This document shows positions 9,009 through 19,000 of a DNA stretch of 51,407 bases, piece by piece. Under the pieces are notes generated by a model. The model searched no databases, was not told where the DNA came from, and saw only the letters and a list, made by a program, of their open reading frames with translations. The DNA is from Verrucomicrobiia bacterium (GTDB lineage: Bacteria > Verrucomicrobiota > Verrucomicrobiia > Verrucomicrobiales > Akkermansiaceae). Every line of letters starts with the position of its first letter. The stretch's first letter is position 1. The translations under genes and the position numbers were made by a program. The stretch covers positions 1 through 51,407 of the forward strand of contig JAUIGV010000037.1 in NCBI GenBank assembly GCA_030432565.1, read 5' to 3'.

Positions 9009-9670
9009 TCTTCAGCAAGCTTTTGTTTTTGCTCCAATACCTTTTGCCCTCTGGCACGTAACTCGTCATCAGTGATTGCATTCAGGAGAGTGTCAGCTCG
9101 CATCAGAGCCGATCGCCCTTCCAAATCAAGGATCGAAGCAAGAGCATCAAACGCCGCAAGTTCATGAAGTGGTGAGTTCAATTCAAGAATCCAATCCCTC
9201 AACTTTTCGGGATCCTTACGGGACCACTCAGTAAACAACTGGCCCAGTCGCCCCCGTTGCAGCTCCATTGGGACATTTTCCAGGATCCACCGATTGGCCG
9301 AATCAAAGTAGCCGGCGCGGGTGAAACCGAGGAATTGAACCATCAACCGGACCACCGCTTCCCGGGCGAGCGAAGTCTCTGAGAACAGTTTTTCCAGAGC
9401 GGCCAAATCCTCCTCAAAACGACGATAGCCAAAACTCTCGAAACATCGGACATAGTTCAAGAGGAGTTCTTCCAGATCGAGGTCATCACGGTAAAAGGCA
9501 ATGATCTCCCCGAATTCCTCGTGCCGCTTGGCACGGGAGGCATACTGCCCGATCCCCGTCACTGCCCCCATCAAGTCGGATTCTTGGACCTGCTCCAGGC
9601 TCGAAACTGCCAGATCAAAATCTGGCTGTCGCGATTCCCTCAAAAAGACTGGCCAACAGGACAAAATCAA
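9005..9670 (-). CDS. helical-repeat segment, probable frameshifted continuation of the sigma factor
   Basis: The frame of 221 codons begins only at a TTG inside the end of the sigma-factor gene. It has no ATG, signal peptide or clear ribosome binding site. From FDLAVSSLEQVQESD onward it continues, in sense and repeat pattern, the sentence broken by TGA in the upstream frame (LLASLFEGIATARF then stop). Its repeats (FDSANRWILENVP, PEKLRDWILELNSPLHELAAFDALASI) match those in both neighbours. The simplest reading is that this is the C-terminal third of the sigma-factor protein, reached by a +1 frameshift, giving a product of about 670 residues. Alternatively it is a separate, weakly started gene. 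It ends in an ATGA overlap with the next gene. Confidence 0.6.
   Translation of the reverse strand: MILSCWPVFLRESRQPDFDLAVSSLEQVQESDLMGAVTGIGQYASRAKRHEEFGEIIAFYRDDLDLEELLLNYVRCFESFGYRRFEEDLAALEKLFSETSLAREAVVRLMVQFLGFTRAGYFDSANRWILENVPMELQRGRLGQLFTEWSRKDPEKLRDWILELNSPLHELAAFDALASILDLEGRSALMRADTLLNAITDDELRARGQKVLEQKQKLAEE
9615..9620 (-). other. TTT-TGA frameshift site inside the sigma-factor tail
   Basis: The last codons are GCC AGA TTT TGA. Reading one base forward gives TTT GAT CTG and a coherent continuation (ARF-DLAVSSLEQ). Phe-tRNA can re-pair perfectly on the second UUU, and a stop codon in the A site is the arrangement used in prfB (CUU UGA). No well-spaced Shine-Dalgarno stimulator is present. 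A recent T insertion or a sequencing error in the T4 run gives the same picture. Confidence 0.55.
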
Positions 9671-11021
9671 ATCGGCTCAATTCACGGGGCTGCTCATCTA
9701 CTGTTTCCGAAAACTGAAGCCCTGCCGGAGGGAGATTTGCCATCCTCACCTCAAGTCGCAACCAGTTATTCCGGTCCCGAAGCCAAAGCCTCCGATCCAT
9801 TGTTTCATGGAAACTCCCCCTCTCCAGATACCATTCCAGAGCTTCCGTCGGGTTTTCGGAGGCCCACTTGAAACACGGTTCAATAGCTTCCTCCAATCTC
9901 TGGGCCTCAATTGCTTGCCGGGTCAGGAATTTCCCGGACTCTTCGGGAAACCTGGCCAATAAAACCTTTCGAACGCTCTTTCGCAAAAGCTCGGCTGGAG
10001 TCCCCTGTTCGGGGCGATTCAAAATATCGACATACAACTTTTCCAGCTCCTCAGACCTCATCAACTCAATCACCCCACTGTTGGTTGCAGCTTGCTGGAA
10101 ATCACCTGCCAGATAAGCTTGAAGCACGTCCTCAAAAGGCGTCGTGGTGAACCATTCATGATGCAATCCCGGGCGACTCCGGGAGGATAAGCGCCGCTCG
10201 CTTTCATTCGCAGTGGAAACTGTCACCCTTTCCTCAGCCTGCAGGAGACGCTTCACTTCACGCGTCTTGAGCAACCCCATCAGCAAGGCCACCAGCGCGG
10301 TCACAAAACTGAGCGTCCATGCCAAGGTTGATTTCGCAACGCCAGAACTCGTGCCCGCTGTCACGCCACCGCAACCCTTCCCTGACAGGGTGGCTGTGCC
10401 CCCTTGGGCCGATTTTCCGCTCGAAAAGTAAACCAACAGAGCAGGCCCCAAAGAGCCACCTACCACAAGCTCCATGGTCCCCTTGGAAACAAGGCCACGT
10501 AGTTTTGCGACAGCACGCGAAACCAATCGCTGGGAAGCTCCCGGACTCTTCTTCAACCGCTTTCCAATTTCCTCAAACGAAAAACCCTGATCATAGCGCA
10601 ATTCAATGGCCCGACGATACCGCTCGGGCAATTGCGGCATCACCCGCTTCAGCTCCGAAATAATCGAATCTGGAAAGCGCGGCGACAGCTGATCCATTCT
10701 TTCAACAAATTCAATCTGACGTTTTGATCGATTCGCCTCCTGCCGAACGGCTCTCTTCGACTCCAGGATCGTCGCCCTGACCAACCAGGCCTCCAACGAC
10801 GGATGATCCACCAGATCTTCGGATTTTCTGCTGAGCTGGATAAAGACTTCCTGGATCACATCCTTCGCTAAATCGCTGGTCGCAACCCGGCTCTTCGCAA
10901 GACGCAAGAGTGCTTCCTGATGCCTCCGAATCAATTGCTCAAAGGCAACCTCATCCCTTCTTTCGGCAAAGAGATTCAGTAGTTCCCGGTCCGAATAATT
11001 GTGAAATTCCGATAATTCCAT
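9615..11021 (-). CDS. ECF-type RNA polymerase sigma factor with membrane-spanning C-terminal extension
   Basis: I chose ATG 11021, which has GGAGG upstream, over an in-frame GTG at 11039, giving 468 residues. Region 2 spans about residues 14-90 (YSDRELLNLFAERRDEVAFEQLIRRH and DLAKDVIQEVFIQL). Region 4 spans about 125-180 (LPERYRRAIELRYDQGFSFEEIGKRL). This is a complete sigma-70/ECF core that should bind core polymerase and a -35 element. Beyond it lie a hydrophobic segment near 185-205, a Gly/Ser linker, a strong membrane helix near 240-262 (LSFVTALVALLMGLLKT) and a helical repeat domain. The sigma factor would thus be tethered to the membrane with its tail outside, so release by proteolysis or signal transfer across the membrane is likely. 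The frame stops at TGA 9615, where a +1 shift would continue it. Confidence 0.88.
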   Translation of the reverse strand: MELSEFHNYSDRELLNLFAERRDEVAFEQLIRRHQEALLRLAKSRVATSDLAKDVIQEVFIQLSRKSEDLVDHPSLEAWLVRATILESKRAVRQEANRSKRQIEFVERMDQLSPRFPDSIISELKRVMPQLPERYRRAIELRYDQGFSFEEIGKRLKKSPGASQRLVSRAVAKLRGLVSKGTMELVVGGSLGPALLVYFSSGKSAQGGTATLSGKGCGGVTAGTSSGVAKSTLAWTLSFVTALVALLMGLLKTREVKRLLQAEERVTVSTANESERRLSSRSRPGLHHEWFTTTPFEDVLQAYLAGDFQQAATNSGVIELMRSEELEKLYVDILNRPEQGTPAELLRKSVRKVLLARFPEESGKFLTRQAIEAQRLEEAIEPCFKWASENPTEALEWYLERGSFHETMDRRLWLRDRNNWLRLEVRMANLPPAGLQFSETVDEQPRELSRFDFVLLASLFEGIATARF

Positions 11022-11242
11022 CGTAGTAACTGCCTCCACTTCGTTAACCAGACAGATAAAATCGAAATTTTACAAAAAGACAACTCACATCAACAAAGGC
11101 TCTTCCGTGACCCCCATAACAAGCTTGAGCCACCTCAAGTTCTATTTGAAGTACCAGCTCAAGGGTAGCTGAGCGCCCCATTCACATCTGAGCATTACTA
11201 GATTTCTATGCCAGCAACTCATGAATGGCATATTTCTTTTGC

Positions 11243-11431
11243 CTACTGCTCGTAAAAGCCATGCCTCAAAGAAGTCTTGAGTCCACTTCCTCCAACACCA
11301 TTCGGCACCGGACTTCGAGAATGCACTTTCCACTCGCTCTCAAATCGCCGCGTCCCTGAGACCTCGGGTGGCGGATCTTGTGAAGAGCAGGAGATCAGCG
11401 CCAGCAGCGCAAAACATGGGATGAGTCTCAT
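11243..11431 (-). CDS. small lipoprotein coupled to the gluconate dehydrogenase-like genes
   Basis: The 62-residue product starts at an ATG that overlaps the upstream stop as ATGA. It has a short type II signal (MRLIPCFALLALIS) followed by Cys-Ser-Ser, a good lipobox. The mature part is about 47 residues, polar and rich in Arg, Ser and Gly, and matches no family I know. Tight coupling to the subunit 3-like and GMC genes suggests a structural or assembly role in that envelope complex. Its short length makes the call less certain. Confidence 0.55.
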   Translation of the reverse strand: MRLIPCFALLALISCSSQDPPPEVSGTRRFESEWKVHSRSPVPNGVGGSGLKTSLRHGFYEQ

Positions 11432-12057
11432 TCGACAGTCTGCTCTACTCCGGCCGCTTTCAGCACCTCTTCAGGCGGTCCCTTAAACGGTCCACCATAA
11501 GGCATATTCCCGACATACCCGAGCGCCTTCCAGCATCGCGGATCACTGTAGTATGCCCCGGATGCCAACCCGACGAAAACGTTGAAGAAATGGTATCCCT
11601 TCGCCATGACGTCACAAACTTCTTTCTTCTCTGAATCCTTAAGATCGGCAAAGTCTTTCCCGAAAATTTTCCGGCATTCCTCGTTCATCCCCTTGAGTCC
11701 GGGAATGATCACTCGCCGATCACCCTTTTGTCTGGGATAAGGTGCACTCACCCATTCATCAATAAAATCAGCCACGCGCACCTCGCTGGCTGCGGGCCCC
11801 AAATCATCGGCCGGAAAGATGATATCGGCCAAGGCAACGGTAGCCTTCTTTTCCGCCTCGGTCATCGTCAGAGGCCAAACCTCACCCCGTTCGTAGCTCT
11901 TCGCCATGACGGGATCCTGGCCATAACCGCTAGCGGCAGGTTTCGCGTTTTGCGCCAAAGCCGAAGGTAAGGGCACGCCCTCGGCCGCCGCAACCGCTGC
12001 GAACCACTGCAGGACCCGTCGCCGGGGAAGTCTGGTTTCTTGATCTTGAGAATTCAT
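11428..12057 (-). CDS. gluconate 2-dehydrogenase subunit 3 family protein
   Basis: The 209-residue protein starts at ATG 12057, one base after the stop of the GMC gene. The N-terminus has a twin-arginine-type signal (LPRRRVLQWFAAVAAAEGVPLPSALAQ). The mature part has the family features: LTMTEAEKKATVALADIIFPADDLGPAASE, then VADFIDEWVSAPYP, and a helical C-terminus. In known enzymes this small subunit partners a GMC flavoprotein, is co-exported by the Tat system, and passes electrons onward through a cytochrome subunit. Here the GMC partner is directly upstream, but no cytochrome c subunit is adjacent. The substrate is unknown and need not be gluconate. Confidence 0.88.
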   Translation of the reverse strand: MNSQDQETRLPRRRVLQWFAAVAAAEGVPLPSALAQNAKPAASGYGQDPVMAKSYERGEVWPLTMTEAEKKATVALADIIFPADDLGPAASEVRVADFIDEWVSAPYPRQKGDRRVIIPGLKGMNEECRKIFGKDFADLKDSEKKEVCDVMAKGYHFFNVFVGLASGAYYSDPRCWKALGYVGNMPYGGPFKGPPEEVLKAAGVEQTVE

Positions 12058-12058
12058 C

Positions 12059-13849
12059 TTAAAGGTTTCCTTTCCGTGCTTGTTCAATGAGGCGATCCGC
12101 AGCCCGCCACGCCAGGGCCATGATCGTTTCGGTGGGGTTTTTATCGGCGTTGGAAGCAAAAGGCGCACCGTCACAAAGGAGAAGATTTTTAATATCCCAG
12201 GTCTGGTTCCACTGGTTGCATACCGACTTCTTCGAGTCAGCCCCCATAATCGCACCGCCAACTTCGTGAATGACCTGGCCACCTTTGAGCAGAGTCTTCT
12301 TCGGATCGCGCTTGGGATCAAAGAGCCCCTTCCCGCCCGCTGATTCAAAGATCTCCGCAAAAGTATTCTGCGCATGAACCGCCATGTTCCACTCGTGATC
12401 GCTCCACTTCCAATGCCACTTCATGACCGGAATCCCCCACTTGTCCTTCACCTCGGGATCAAGTTCGGCAAAGGAACCCTCATTGGGAATCATCTCTCCC
12501 CGACAAGCCACATGGATAAAGGAACCATAGTAACGCCGCGCTGCCTCCTTGAGCTTCGTTCCATAGAGCCCCTGCAAAACATGCCCCGGAACCGGACTAT
12601 TCCCTTTTGGCATGCCCCGCGTCCCGCTAATCTCGATATGGTAACCGCGAGCGAAGTCCAGCTTACCGGCCTTCTGTTCCTTGTAGAGCCACCAAGGCGA
12701 ATAGAAGTGACACCCGCCCGCTCCATCGTCGTTATGAGGCGGAAGGTTTTCGAGCGCCGGGATTTGCCCGACCATATCGGAACCAACGGTGTCCATGATA
12801 TACTTCCCAACGAGACCGCTGGAATTCGCAATCCCCTTCCCGCTCGCCGAATTGAGAAGAATGCGGACGGTCTCGCCGCTACTCGCCGCCAAAACCACGG
12901 CCTTCCCTTTCACCCGCTCTTCTTTGCCCGTCGTCTTGTCAATAAAGAGCACCCCCTTGGCCTTTCCGTCCTTTCCAACAATCACCTCCCGCACGTGGGC
13001 ATTGGGTATAATGTCCAAATTCCCCGTCGCCAATGCCGGAGGTAAGTGAACCGTCGTACTTTGGTAGTTCGCACGAATGCTGCAACCCCGGCCACAGTCG
13101 GTCGCCCAGAAACAAGCGGCCCGTGATGACATCGATTCCTCCACAATCTTCTGTGCCTTCGGACTATCCGGATGAAGCTTGGGGGCGAGATCTTTCCCAT
13201 CCTGCGGCTTTGTCAAAACCGCCCGATGAATCGGCACGACCGGCACACCAAGTTTTTTGGCGTGCTTCTGAATCATCAGGTCTCCCACCCGTCCCTTTGG
13301 CGGTGGTTGCAGGACACCCTTCGGGGAGTCGGGCGTATTCTCCAATCCCTCGTTCGTTCCATAAACTCCGATGAGCTGCTCGACCTTGGTGTAGTAAGGT
13401 TCCAGATCCTCGTAGGAAATCGGCCAATCAAATCCCAACCCATCCCGCGAATACGGCTTGAAATCGTAGGGTCCGTTCCGCAGCGAAATCCGCCCCCAGT
13501 GATTGGTCCTTCCACCCATCATCCGGGCCCGCCACCACATGAACTGTTCTTCGGGCTTATCACTCGCCTGGGTATAGGGTTCGTCAGGCACCTGCCACCC
13601 CCCATCAATGGTGGCGTCGAAGAACCCGAAATTCTTATCCGGTGTCGAAACCCCGCCGAGCGGAGCGTCTTTTCCGGTTTGAAACATCGGGGTCTCTTTC
13701 TCCACGTCATAAGATCGTCCCGCCTCCAGCATGAGACATTTGATTCCAGCAAGGGTGAGCGTATAGGCCATCTGGCCGCCTCCGGCACCGGAACCGACGA
13801 TAATGACATCGTATTCCGATTGGGCTTTGGAAATGGGAATAGTGGGCAT
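12059..13849 (-). CDS. GMC family oxidoreductase (flavoprotein dehydrogenase subunit)
   Basis: The 596-residue protein starts at ATG 13849 (MPTIPISKAQ). A longer frame upstream lacks the family pattern. Residues about 13-25 (YDVIIVGSGAGGG) form the FAD-binding GxGxxG fold. Other family landmarks are WWRARMMGGRTNHWGR near 130, a GRGCSIRANYQS cysteine segment near 255, and the C-terminal NADKNPTETIMALAWRAAD. This is the gluconate-2-dehydrogenase-like branch, which oxidises an alcohol or sugar with FAD in the periplasm. It has no signal of its own and would be exported with the Tat-signal small subunit encoded one base downstream. The substrate cannot be told from sequence. Confidence 0.92.
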   Translation of the reverse strand: MPTIPISKAQSEYDVIIVGSGAGGGQMAYTLTLAGIKCLMLEAGRSYDVEKETPMFQTGKDAPLGGVSTPDKNFGFFDATIDGGWQVPDEPYTQASDKPEEQFMWWRARMMGGRTNHWGRISLRNGPYDFKPYSRDGLGFDWPISYEDLEPYYTKVEQLIGVYGTNEGLENTPDSPKGVLQPPPKGRVGDLMIQKHAKKLGVPVVPIHRAVLTKPQDGKDLAPKLHPDSPKAQKIVEESMSSRAACFWATDCGRGCSIRANYQSTTVHLPPALATGNLDIIPNAHVREVIVGKDGKAKGVLFIDKTTGKEERVKGKAVVLAASSGETVRILLNSASGKGIANSSGLVGKYIMDTVGSDMVGQIPALENLPPHNDDGAGGCHFYSPWWLYKEQKAGKLDFARGYHIEISGTRGMPKGNSPVPGHVLQGLYGTKLKEAARRYYGSFIHVACRGEMIPNEGSFAELDPEVKDKWGIPVMKWHWKWSDHEWNMAVHAQNTFAEIFESAGGKGLFDPKRDPKKTLLKGGQVIHEVGGAIMGADSKKSVCNQWNQTWDIKNLLLCDGAPFASNADKNPTETIMALAWRAADRLIEQARKGNL

Positions 13850-14221
13850 GGTTAAAATCTGGATACGTTTCGAGGCAGGCTGTTCTTGCCTGATACTGGA
13901 ACCTCCATCGGAAATCCTCAAGCCGATGTTTCCAGCCAAAATGCGCCGCCGATTGTTTCCTCGCAAACGGGAATGGCAACGCCACACCCATCAACGAACA
14001 CCGGAAAAAACATCGAATCATAAAATCAAAATACCGGGCTGCAAGGATGCTCCCAACAGTCTGCCTCGCTCCACGCGATCACCTGCCGGCGGACTTGGTC
14101 AGGCATCGATGAGCCCCGAAAAAACATGATCCGTCAATCATCCAGACCATGCCAAAACGCATGACCTCTCAAATTCGATCGCAAGCCTCGGAAGGGAAAA
14201 CGGATGGAATTTGGAAAATTT
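13850..14221. other. intergenic upstream of the GMC operon, no gene seen
   Basis: The 372 bases separate the AbgT gene's end from the GMC start, both on the minus strand. A short hairpin AGGCA...TGCCT lies near 13873-13894. No coherent reading frame or terminator run is visible. It presumably contains the GMC operon promoter. Confidence 0.45.
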
Positions 14222-15823
14222 CTAGGGTTGTGAGCCCGGCAACTCGATCCCCATGGGTGCGCCGGGCCCCAGGCTGATTCCCAGCGTCATCCAGAGAATC
14301 ATCAAAACCGTTCCGGTGACCAACATCCAGATCGAGTACGGGATCATCATCGCGGTGAGTGAACCGATCCCAAAATCCTTCTGCCAACGTTGGGCAAAAA
14401 TCAGGACCAAGGGGAAATAAACCATCAGGGGCGAAATGATATTGGTGGCGCCATCGCCCACCCGGTAGGCCGCGGTAGCGCCCTCGGGGCTCACTCCCAG
14501 CAACATCAACATGGGAACGAGAACCGGCGCGAGCAGGGCCCACTTCGCACTGGCCGAGCCCACAAACAGGTTGAGGACCGCTGAAAAAAGGACGATCAAG
14601 CCAATCACGACGGGCAGGGGCAGGCCGCTGGATTCGATCGCGCCGGCCCCATGCACGGCCGAGATGAGCCCGAGGTTCGACCAACCGAACATGGCGACGA
14701 AATGGGCGGCGACGAACGAGAGCACGAGATAGTACCCCATGTCCTTCATCGAATCAGTCATCATCGAGACGAGGTCGTCACTCGTTTTGATCGTGCCGGC
14801 CGCCTTGCCATAAAACCAACCGGCGGCAAGAAAGACGATCATGAACGCCCCAACCAGGGATTTGAAGAACGGGGTTGCGGTGACATACCAGGCCTGGTTT
14901 TCAGTTCCGGGGCTGTCGTCCAGCAGCGGGGTTCCCGGGCCGAAGGTCATCGCCAACCAGAACAGACCAACGCCCAGGATGGCGAGTCCGGCGTGGCGCA
15001 GGCCCTTGAGTTGACCGTCCGTAAGCGGTTTGTCGTTCTCGCCGAAAGAATCCTGATGCGATTCGCCCGGGGTCCAGGTTCCGAGCCGTGGTTCGATGAT
15101 CTTATCAGTGACATACCAAATCACGGGGAGGTAGACCAACAAGAGGGCGACAATGAAAAACCAGTTGCCGGCGATGTTCATGGTCCAACCGGCCTCAAGC
15201 TGCGCGCTTTCGACGGCAGCTTCGGTAACCCCGAACAACAAGGCGTCCAGTTGCCCGGGCGTGAAGTTGGCCGAGAACCCGCCGGAAACTCCGGCAAAAC
15301 CGGCCGCAATTCCGGCCAGGGGGTGGCGTCCGGCGGCGGCGAAGACAATGGCGGCCAGGGGAATGGCCACCACGTAGCCCGCATCGGCGGCATGGTTTGA
15401 GAGCATCGCGACCAAGGCCACGGTCGGGGTCAGCAGACTTTTGGGTGTGTATCGAATGACCGACTTGATTCCGCTTGCGAAAAGCCCCGAGCGCTCGGCG
15501 ACTCCGGCACCCAGCATCACCACCAGGACATACCCAAGCGGATGAAAGTGGGTGAAGGTCTTGGGCATCTCAACCCAGACGTTTTGGATGTTCTCAGCCG
15601 AGAGGAGACTCTTCGCATTCAGCACCAAAGGCCCGGATCCGTCCTCGACCATTTGTGTGGGATGTTCGGCGGACACGCCCACCCATGAACAAACAACCGA
15701 GATCAGAATGACTATCCCAATCAGATAAACGAAGAGGAACACCGGGTCCGGAAGTCTATTCCCAAGGCGTTCGACATGTCCGAGGAAGCCGCTCTGCGTG
15801 GAAACTTTATTTGGGTCTTTCAT
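14222..15823 (-). CDS. AbgT family transporter
   Basis: The 533-residue integral membrane protein has about a dozen hydrophobic helices. It opens with the typical AbgT N-terminus (RLGNRLPDPVFLFVYLIGIVI) and has AGYVVAIPLAAIVF, GFSANFTPGQLDALL and a C-terminal YRVGDGATNIISPLM. AbgT proteins are inner-membrane transporters. The E. coli member takes up p-aminobenzoyl-glutamate, and others export sulfonamides and folate precursors, probably driven by the proton gradient. The length is normal and there is no sign of truncation. It is divergent from the tricorn protease gene with a shared upstream region of about 190 bases. The specific substrate is unknown. Confidence 0.92.
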   Translation of the reverse strand: MKDPNKVSTQSGFLGHVERLGNRLPDPVFLFVYLIGIVILISVVCSWVGVSAEHPTQMVEDGSGPLVLNAKSLLSAENIQNVWVEMPKTFTHFHPLGYVLVVMLGAGVAERSGLFASGIKSVIRYTPKSLLTPTVALVAMLSNHAADAGYVVAIPLAAIVFAAAGRHPLAGIAAGFAGVSGGFSANFTPGQLDALLFGVTEAAVESAQLEAGWTMNIAGNWFFIVALLLVYLPVIWYVTDKIIEPRLGTWTPGESHQDSFGENDKPLTDGQLKGLRHAGLAILGVGLFWLAMTFGPGTPLLDDSPGTENQAWYVTATPFFKSLVGAFMIVFLAAGWFYGKAAGTIKTSDDLVSMMTDSMKDMGYYLVLSFVAAHFVAMFGWSNLGLISAVHGAGAIESSGLPLPVVIGLIVLFSAVLNLFVGSASAKWALLAPVLVPMLMLLGVSPEGATAAYRVGDGATNIISPLMVYFPLVLIFAQRWQKDFGIGSLTAMMIPYSIWMLVTGTVLMILWMTLGISLGPGAPMGIELPGSQP

Positions 15824-16009
15824 GGGCGATCAGAGAATCCGGAGCCATCTCTGGTTTCGTTAAACTTGGAGGACCCGGCGGTTTTGAAAGGTATCCTGAT
15901 GATCCCCCCGTTGGACGGCAATTTACGAAAAGGACCGGGTTCGGCCAGCATCATCTGGCTGAAACTCGTGATTTGCCAAACGGCTTCGCGCTTGCCAGCC
16001 TCGTCGGCG

Positions 16010-19000
16010 ATGAACTGGAAGATCTATTTAGCAAGTTGGGCGGTCGCCGTAATGACCGCCGTCGGGGCCAAGGCCGAAACCAAGCTCCTGCGATTTCCTG
16101 ACATCTCCGGAGATCTGGTGGTCTTTTGTCATGGGGGCGATCTCTGGAAGGCATCAACGAAGGGAGGGCAGGCCGTGCGTTTGACCGCTCATCCCGGACA
16201 GGAACTTTTTCCCAAATTTTCGCCTGACGGAAAATGGATCGCGTTCACCGGCCAGTATGATGGTGATGAACAGGTCTACCTCATCCCGACCGCCGGCGGG
16301 GTCCCGAAACAACTGACTTACTACCCGGCGGCCGGCCCCTTGCCTCCCCGTTGGGGCTATGACCATCAGGTCTACGGCTGGACGCCCGACGGCAAACGCG
16401 TCCTCTTCCGTTCCTTGCGCGATGCCGATGGACTCAAAACACTCACCGGACTCTATACGGTGGGTGTCGACGGTGGCTTGCCGAAGATGTTGCCCATGCC
16501 GACGGCCGGAGCGGGCGACTTTTCGCCGGATGGCCGACAACTCCTCTACTCACCGCTGTTCCGCGACTTCCGGACCTGGAAACGATATGAAGGTGGATGG
16601 GCCCAGGACCTCTACATCTTCGACCTCGAAAGCAATCAGGCCACCGCCATCGATAACAGCGTGCGAACCGAGCGCGACCCCATGTGGATTGGAGACCATC
16701 TTTACTACGCCTCCGATCGCGGTGGGCGCCTCAACCTGTATCGTTACGATCGCAGAAGCAAAACCTCAGAGGCCCTCACGGACCACAAGGAATGGGATGT
16801 GCGCTGGCCTTCGTCGGACCAGAAATCGCGTATCGTCTTTGAAATCGACGGGAGCCTCGCGATCTACGACATCCAAAACAACCGGGAAACCCGTCTCTCA
16901 ATTTCGGTTCCCAACGACGGGTTGGCAATGCGCCCCTCGCGCTATCCGGCCGACAAAAACATCGAGAGCTACGGACTGTCGCCCAAGGGAGAACGAGCCC
17001 TCTTTGTAGCCCGCGGCGATATTTTCACCGCGCCGGTGGAAAAGGGAAAAACGCGGAACCTCACCAATTCGTCCAACGCGCACGACAAGCACGCGCGATG
17101 GTCTCCGGATGGCGCAAAGATCGCTTTTGTGTCGGACCTCTCGGGCGAGGAGCAGCTTTATCTCATCGATCAAAACGGTCGCAGCGAACCGGAGGCCCTC
17201 ACGACCGAACACAAGGTGATGTTGGGTGCGCCGGTATGGTCACCCGATGGCGAACGCCTGGCCTATTCCGACAAGGACGGCAAACTCTTCGTGCTCAAAG
17301 TCGATTCCAAGGAGGTGGCGGAGATCGTGGACTCACCGCGCGGAGGTATCAACGACTACACGTGGTCCACCTGCAGTGGTCACCTAGCTTTCACGATGAA
17401 GGAATCGAACGACTTCGACCGACTCTACCTTTGGTCGGTGGCCGACCGGCAGCTGCGACCGGTGACGGACCCGAATTTTGATGTCGATTCACCCACCTGG
17501 GATCCCGAGGGGAATTATCTCTATTACCTTTCCCGCCGCGAATTTGCACCGCAGATTTCATCCATTGAGTGGAACTACGCCGGGAGTCACGACCGGCAGA
17601 TCTACGCCTTGGCCCTGCGCAAGGACGTGGAGAACCCCTTTGCCCCAGAATCGGACGAGGTTTCCCTGAAGAGCGGGGAAGAAGGCGGAGAGGAGGACGA
17701 TGACGAGGCAGAAAAAGAGGGCGCGAAAAAGGACCCGATCGTCATCGACTTTGATGGCCTGGCCCAACGCAGCGTCCGCGTTCCGGTGAAACCCGGGAAC
17801 ATTAGAAACCTGGCCGCGACCAGGGGGGAGCTTTTCTACTCGACCTCTGGCTCGGGTTTTTACGGCCGGAAGAGTAACGAAAAACCCGCCCTGCACCTCT
17901 TTGATCTCGAACAACGCGAAGCCAAGCCATTTGTCGAGGGCACCGGAGGGTGGACTCTCTCGGCCGATGGCAAGAAGGTTCTCGTACGAAGCGAGGGTGA
18001 ATTTACCCGCTACGACGTCAAGCCGGAGGCCCCGGACAAGAAAACCGTTTCCACATCGGGTCTGATGGTCGATCGCGATCCCAGGGAGGAATGGATGACG
18101 ATCTTCAATGAAGTCTGGCGGCGCTACCGCGACTTTTTCTATGTGGAGAACATGCACGGCTTCGATTGGGAGGCCATTGGCAACCAATACCGCCCCCTGG
18201 TGCAACACGTCGCCCACCGTTCCGATCTCAACTACGTGATTGGCGAGATGATTTCCGAGTTGAACGTGGGGCACGCTTATATCGAAGGAGGCGATTTCGA
18301 AATTCCCAAGCGGCCCAAGGTGGCTCTGCCTGGTGCGAGGTTTGAGCTCGATGCCGAAGCCAACAGATTCCGTATCGCTCGAATCATGCGCGGCCACAAT
18401 GAAGAAGCGCAATACCGTTCCCCTCTAACCGAAGTGGGGGTCGATGTGAACGAAGGAGACTATGTCCTGGCGATCGACGGAGAGCCGCTCACGGGGAACG
18501 ACAATCCTTATCGCCTCTTACAGCACAAGACGGGGCCTGTGGTTCTCTTGGTGAACGACAAACCGGAAGAGGCCGGGGCCCGCGAGGAGACCTACCGCCC
18601 CATTGCCACCGAAGAACATTTGCTCTATCTCAACCAAGTGTTGATGAACATGGCCAAGGTCGATGAGATGACCGATGGCCGCGTCGGGTATCTCCATATT
18701 CCTGACATGGGCGCACCCGGAATCTACGAGTTCATCAAGTGGTTCTACCCGCAAATTCGAAAAGAAGGCTTGATCGTCGACGTGCGCAGCAACGGCGGCG
18801 GCAACGTGTCACAGTGGATCATCGAGCGCCTCGACACCAAATTGTTGGGAACCCGCTTTGGCTACGCGAGCGATGAACCACGAACCTATCCCTACACCGT
18901 TTTTCATGGCCACAAGGTCTGCCTCATGAACGAGACCTCGGCATCCGACGGCGACATCTTCCCCCATCGATTCCGCAAGGCCGGACTCGGACCCCTGATT

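Noticed and set aside
13707-13987. longer N-terminus of the GMC protein or a separate small gene before it
   Set aside because: The residues before MPTIPISK are Arg-rich and unlike the family; the GxGxxG motif sits at the normal distance from ATG 13849.
17558-18412. 284-codon open frame on the minus strand
   Set aside because: Antisense to the tricorn protease's core, which has intact catalytic and PDZ motifs; no start signals or family features.
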